64,000 nt of DNA, from contig NZ_UETC01000002.1 of assembly GCF_900116765.1 (NCBI RefSeq), positions 620,001 through 684,000 on the forward strand. The letters run 5' to 3'. The DNA is from Jannaschia seohaensis. GTDB taxonomy: Bacteria > Pseudomonadota > Alphaproteobacteria > Rhodobacterales > Rhodobacteraceae. A program made the translations under genes and the position numbers. Within the stretch, counting starts at the first letter, position 1, and the number at the start of each line of letters is the position of its first letter. A model generated the notes under the pieces. It was not told the origin of the DNA. It did not search any database and saw only the letters and a list, made by a program, of their open reading frames with translations. Positions 61,488 to 64,000 of the stretch are shown piece by piece.

Positions 61488-62183
61488 ATGGATAAACCGC
61501 ATGCCGTCATCATCGGGGTCGGGGACGGGCTGTCGGCCTCGGTAGCGCGGGAGCTGGCGCAGGATCACACGCTGACGCTGGCCGCGCGGAGCCCGGACAA
61601 GATGCGCGACCTCGCCGCCGAGACCGGGGCGGAGACCGTTCTGCTCGACGCGACCGACGAGGCGGGCGTGGCGGCCCTGTTCGATGCCCTGCCCCGCCCG
61701 CCGCGGGTCGTCGTCTACAACCCGTCCATGCGAGTGCGGGGGCCCGTGGCGGAGCTCGACGCCGACGAGGTCCGGCGCGCGGTCGAGGTCACGGCGATCG
61801 GCGCGTTCCTGGCGGGGAAGCACGCCGCACGGCGGATGCTGGACACCGAGCCCGTCGACGGCTGCCGCGGCACGATCCTCTTCACCGGCGCCTCGGCGGG
61901 CGTGAAGGGCTTTCCCCAGTCGGCCCCCTTCGCCATGGGCAAGTTCGCGCAGCGCGGGCTGGCCGAGAGCATGGCGCGGGAGTTGCACCCCAAGGGCATC
62001 CATGTCGCCTGGATCAATATCGACGGCGCCATTCTGAACCCAGGCGTCAGCGAACCCGCCGACCGTCCCGGCTCCAAGCTGCGCCCCGAGGCCATCGCCC
62101 GCACCTACCGCCATCTCATCGAGCAGGACCGCAGCGCCTGGACCCACGAGATCGCGGTCCGCCCCTGGGTCGAGACCTTCTGA
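61488..62183 (+). CDS. Short-chain dehydrogenase/reductase (SDR)
   Basis: 231 residues from MDKPHAVIIGVGDGLSASVAR; start behind GGGGGAGGAGACG. A Rossmann fold with a variant glycine motif (GVGDGLS instead of TGxxxGIG). The catalytic Ser is probably in FTGASAGVKG; the usual Y-x-x-x-K is replaced by SAPFAMGKFAQRG (F in place of Tyr), as in an atypical SDR subgroup. The reaction is unknown. Chromosomal flank; the MFS gene follows seven bases later. Confidence 0.82.
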   Translation: MDKPHAVIIGVGDGLSASVARELAQDHTLTLAARSPDKMRDLAAETGAETVLLDATDEAGVAALFDALPRPPRVVVYNPSMRVRGPVAELDADEVRRAVEVTAIGAFLAGKHAARRMLDTEPVDGCRGTILFTGASAGVKGFPQSAPFAMGKFAQRGLAESMARELHPKGIHVAWINIDGAILNPGVSEPADRPGSKLRPEAIARTYRHLIEQDRSAWTHEIAVRPWVETF

Positions 62184-62189
62184 CCTTGC

Positions 62190-63818
62190 ATGGCGGACCC
62201 GGTCCCGACCCTCGCCGTCTTCCGGAACCCCGCGTTCCGCAATCTCTGGGTCGCGACGCTGGCCTCCAATTTCGGCGGCATCGTCCAGGCCATCGGCGCG
62301 GCCTGGCTGATGACCTCGCTCACCTCCTCCGAGAGCATGGTCGCGCTGGTCCAGTCCTCGGTCACCCTGCCGATCATGATCTTCTCGCTGGCGGCCGGCG
62401 TCTTCGCCGACAATTTCGACCGCCGGAAGGTCATGCTCGGGGCGCAGGCCTTCATGTGCGTGAGTTCCATCGGCTTGGCCTTCCTCGCCTTCGAGGGCTG
62501 GCTCACGCCCTGGCTGCTGCTGGCCTTCACCTTCCTGATCGGCTGCGGCACCGCACTCAACAACCCCTCCTGGCAGGCCACCGTCGGCGACCTCGTGAGC
62601 AAGGCCGAGCTGCCCGCCGCCGTCTCGGTCAACTCCATCGGCTTCAACATGATGCGCAGCGTCGGCCCGGCGGCAGGGGGCGCCATCGTCGCCGCCTTCG
62701 GGGCCGCCGCCGCCTTCGCCGTGAATGCTGCGAGCTACATCGCGATCATCGCCGCCCTCTTCGCCTGGAAGCCAAAGCCAAAGGCGAGCCGCCTGCCCCG
62801 CGAAGCCTTCGGCAGCGCCTTCGCCGCCGGGCTGCGCTATGTCGCGATGTCGCCGGGCCTGGTCCGCACGATCCTGCGCGCCTTTCTCTTCGGCCTGTCC
62901 GCGATCGCGCTCCAGGCCCTGCTGCCGGTGATCGTCCGCGACACGCTGGGCGGCACCTCGCTCACCTACGGCCTCCTGCTCGGCGCCTTCGGCGTGGGCG
63001 CCGTGGCCGGCGCGATGGCCAACCAGCGCCTGAGGCAGCGCTTCGAGAACGAGGCGATCATCCGCATCGCCTTCGGAGGCTACGCGATCTGCTACCTCGC
63101 CCTGGCCCTCTCCCCGCCGGTCGTCGTCGCGGGCGCCGTCCTATTCCTCGCCGGATCCTGCTGGGTCATCGCGCTGTCGCTCCTGAACACCACGATCCAG
63201 CTCTCGACCCCCCGCTGGGTCGTGGGCCGCGTCCTGGCGCTCTACCAGACCGGCACCTTCGGCGGCATGGCCGCGGGCAGCTGGCTCTGGGGCGCGCTGG
63301 CCGAAGGCAGCAGCATGGGCGTCGCCCTCATCGGCGCGGGGGTCGCGATGGGGCTCGGCCTCGCCTTCGGCTTTCTATCCCCCATGCCCGACCGCGCCGA
63401 GATGCGCCTCGACCCGGCGGGCACCTTCGTCGAGCCCACGCTGTCGCTCGACATCCAGCCGCGCAGCGGGCCGGTCATGGTGATGGTCGACTTCACCATC
63501 GACGAGGCCGACGTGCCCCGCTTCCTCGCGCTCATGGCCGACCGCCGCCGCATCCGCATCCGCGACGGCGCCGGCCAATGGACGCTGCTGCGCGACATGG
63601 AGAACCCCGACATCTGGACCGAGAGCTACCACGTCCCGACCTGGGTCGAATACATCCGCCACCACGAACGCCGGACCGAGGAAGACATCGAGAACTTCAA
63701 GCAACTCCGCGCCCTCCACCGCGGGCCGGAGCCGATCCGCGTCCACCGCATGATCGAACGACACTCCCTCGCGGAGCTGCGCACGACGCCAGGACGGCGG
63801 GCAAGCAAGGGGGTGTGA
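62190..63818 (+). CDS. MFS transporter (EntS/MFS_3 type) with C-terminal domain
   Basis: 542 residues. The first ~400 form about 12 helices with the MFS_3 opening FRNPAFRNLWVATLASNFGGIVQAIGAAWLMTSLT and GVFADNFDRRKVM. A cytoplasmic C-terminal domain of about 120 residues (MVMVDFTIDEADVPRFLALM, TWVEYIRHHERRTEEDIEN) is characteristic of this branch and looks like a dimeric ferredoxin-like module. Likely an exporter. Coupled with the SDR gene. Intact. Confidence 0.92.
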   Translation: MADPVPTLAVFRNPAFRNLWVATLASNFGGIVQAIGAAWLMTSLTSSESMVALVQSSVTLPIMIFSLAAGVFADNFDRRKVMLGAQAFMCVSSIGLAFLAFEGWLTPWLLLAFTFLIGCGTALNNPSWQATVGDLVSKAELPAAVSVNSIGFNMMRSVGPAAGGAIVAAFGAAAAFAVNAASYIAIIAALFAWKPKPKASRLPREAFGSAFAAGLRYVAMSPGLVRTILRAFLFGLSAIALQALLPVIVRDTLGGTSLTYGLLLGAFGVGAVAGAMANQRLRQRFENEAIIRIAFGGYAICYLALALSPPVVVAGAVLFLAGSCWVIALSLLNTTIQLSTPRWVVGRVLALYQTGTFGGMAAGSWLWGALAEGSSMGVALIGAGVAMGLGLAFGFLSPMPDRAEMRLDPAGTFVEPTLSLDIQPRSGPVMVMVDFTIDEADVPRFLALMADRRRIRIRDGAGQWTLLRDMENPDIWTESYHVPTWVEYIRHHERRTEEDIENFKQLRALHRGPEPIRVHRMIERHSLAELRTTPGRRASKGV

Positions 63819-64000
63819 GGAGGGACCAAGGCCTTGCTGTCCTACGACTGCCTCGCCATGAACGGCAGGAGAGAGCTCCCCGGATCGACCTGCAGGCGCA
63901 CCGAACTAATCGGAGAGGCAGCATTTGGGGCTTTACCGGTATCGGCCCAGACCTGCCATTGAACACCTGCAGAGCAAATGTCAGCTTCCCATCGACTTTT
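63819..64000. other. Window end, no gene seen
   Basis: 182 bp after the MFS stop with no supported gene. Confidence 0.5.

Noticed and set aside
1-64000. CRISPR arrays, rRNA genes, further tRNAs
   Set aside because: No regularly spaced repeats, rRNA sequence or other cloverleaf was seen on either strand.

Overview
The window looks like high-GC alphaproteobacterial DNA, most likely from the Rhodobacterales (Roseobacter/Rhodobacter group). The GC-rich codon use, the set of insertion sequences (IS3, IS5, IS66, IS110, IS630), a DmdA-like methyltransferase, a pRiA4b ORF-3-like gene and the tRNA promoters all fit. No rRNA and no CRISPR array were seen. Calls rest on reading motifs by eye; no database search was possible.

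The main structural result is that about 60 kb of the window (about 1152-61386) appears to be a genomic island in a tRNA-Gly(TCC) gene. The 3' half of a tRNA-Gly lies at 1115-1158 and stops in the anticodon loop. The matching 5' half, with its own promoter, lies at 61380-61416. An intact tRNA-Gly(TCC) with a separate promoter sits just inside the left end (1252-1325). A tyrosine recombinase gene (60175-61251) lies 128 bp from the right junction. Outside are ordinary chromosomal genes: an ABC-2 ATPase on the left, and an SDR enzyme and an MFS transporter on the right.

Left part (1.9-15.4 kb): an MFS transporter, an IS3 copy with a frameshifted orfB, a CadC-type regulator with TolB-like and TPR parts, two LysR regulators with small divergent genes, a GNAT enzyme, a broken ChaC gene joined to a sulfotransferase tail, and a signalling set (FecR-like protein, CHASE2 adenylate/guanylate cyclase, divergent CRP/FNR regulator). 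Next (15.4-26.1 kb) come nested IS5 relics, a DmdA-like GcvT protein with an Lrp regulator, an operon of GST, CoA-transferase and TauD dioxygenase, and a di-heme cytochrome/AttH-like pair followed by debris.

Middle (26.3-40.2 kb): a 1721-residue exonuclease-RecQ-UvrD fusion beside a relic of a DUF4011 defence-type helicase, a cold-shock gene cut by an intact IS3, and a sugar-uptake operon (glycoside hydrolase, binding protein, two permeases, no ATPase) facing a LacI regulator across an inverted repeat.

40.2-46.5 kb holds the most unusual cluster: a secretin with a small lipoprotein, facing two secreted proteins with the same C-terminal strand motif and a large secreted Ig-type protein. No secretion ATPase or inner-membrane platform is present. 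46.5-52.8 kb is an IS graveyard around a sialidase-like protein and a capsule export protein that has lost its N-terminus.

The right end (53.4-61.4 kb) is a compact satellite-like module: an AT-rich region with repeats (possible origin), a DNA methyltransferase, a VapE-type primase-helicase, a small unknown protein, an AlpA-type excisionase, an unknown protein and the integrase, all on the minus strand. It probably supplies mobility; the rest looks like accreted cargo.
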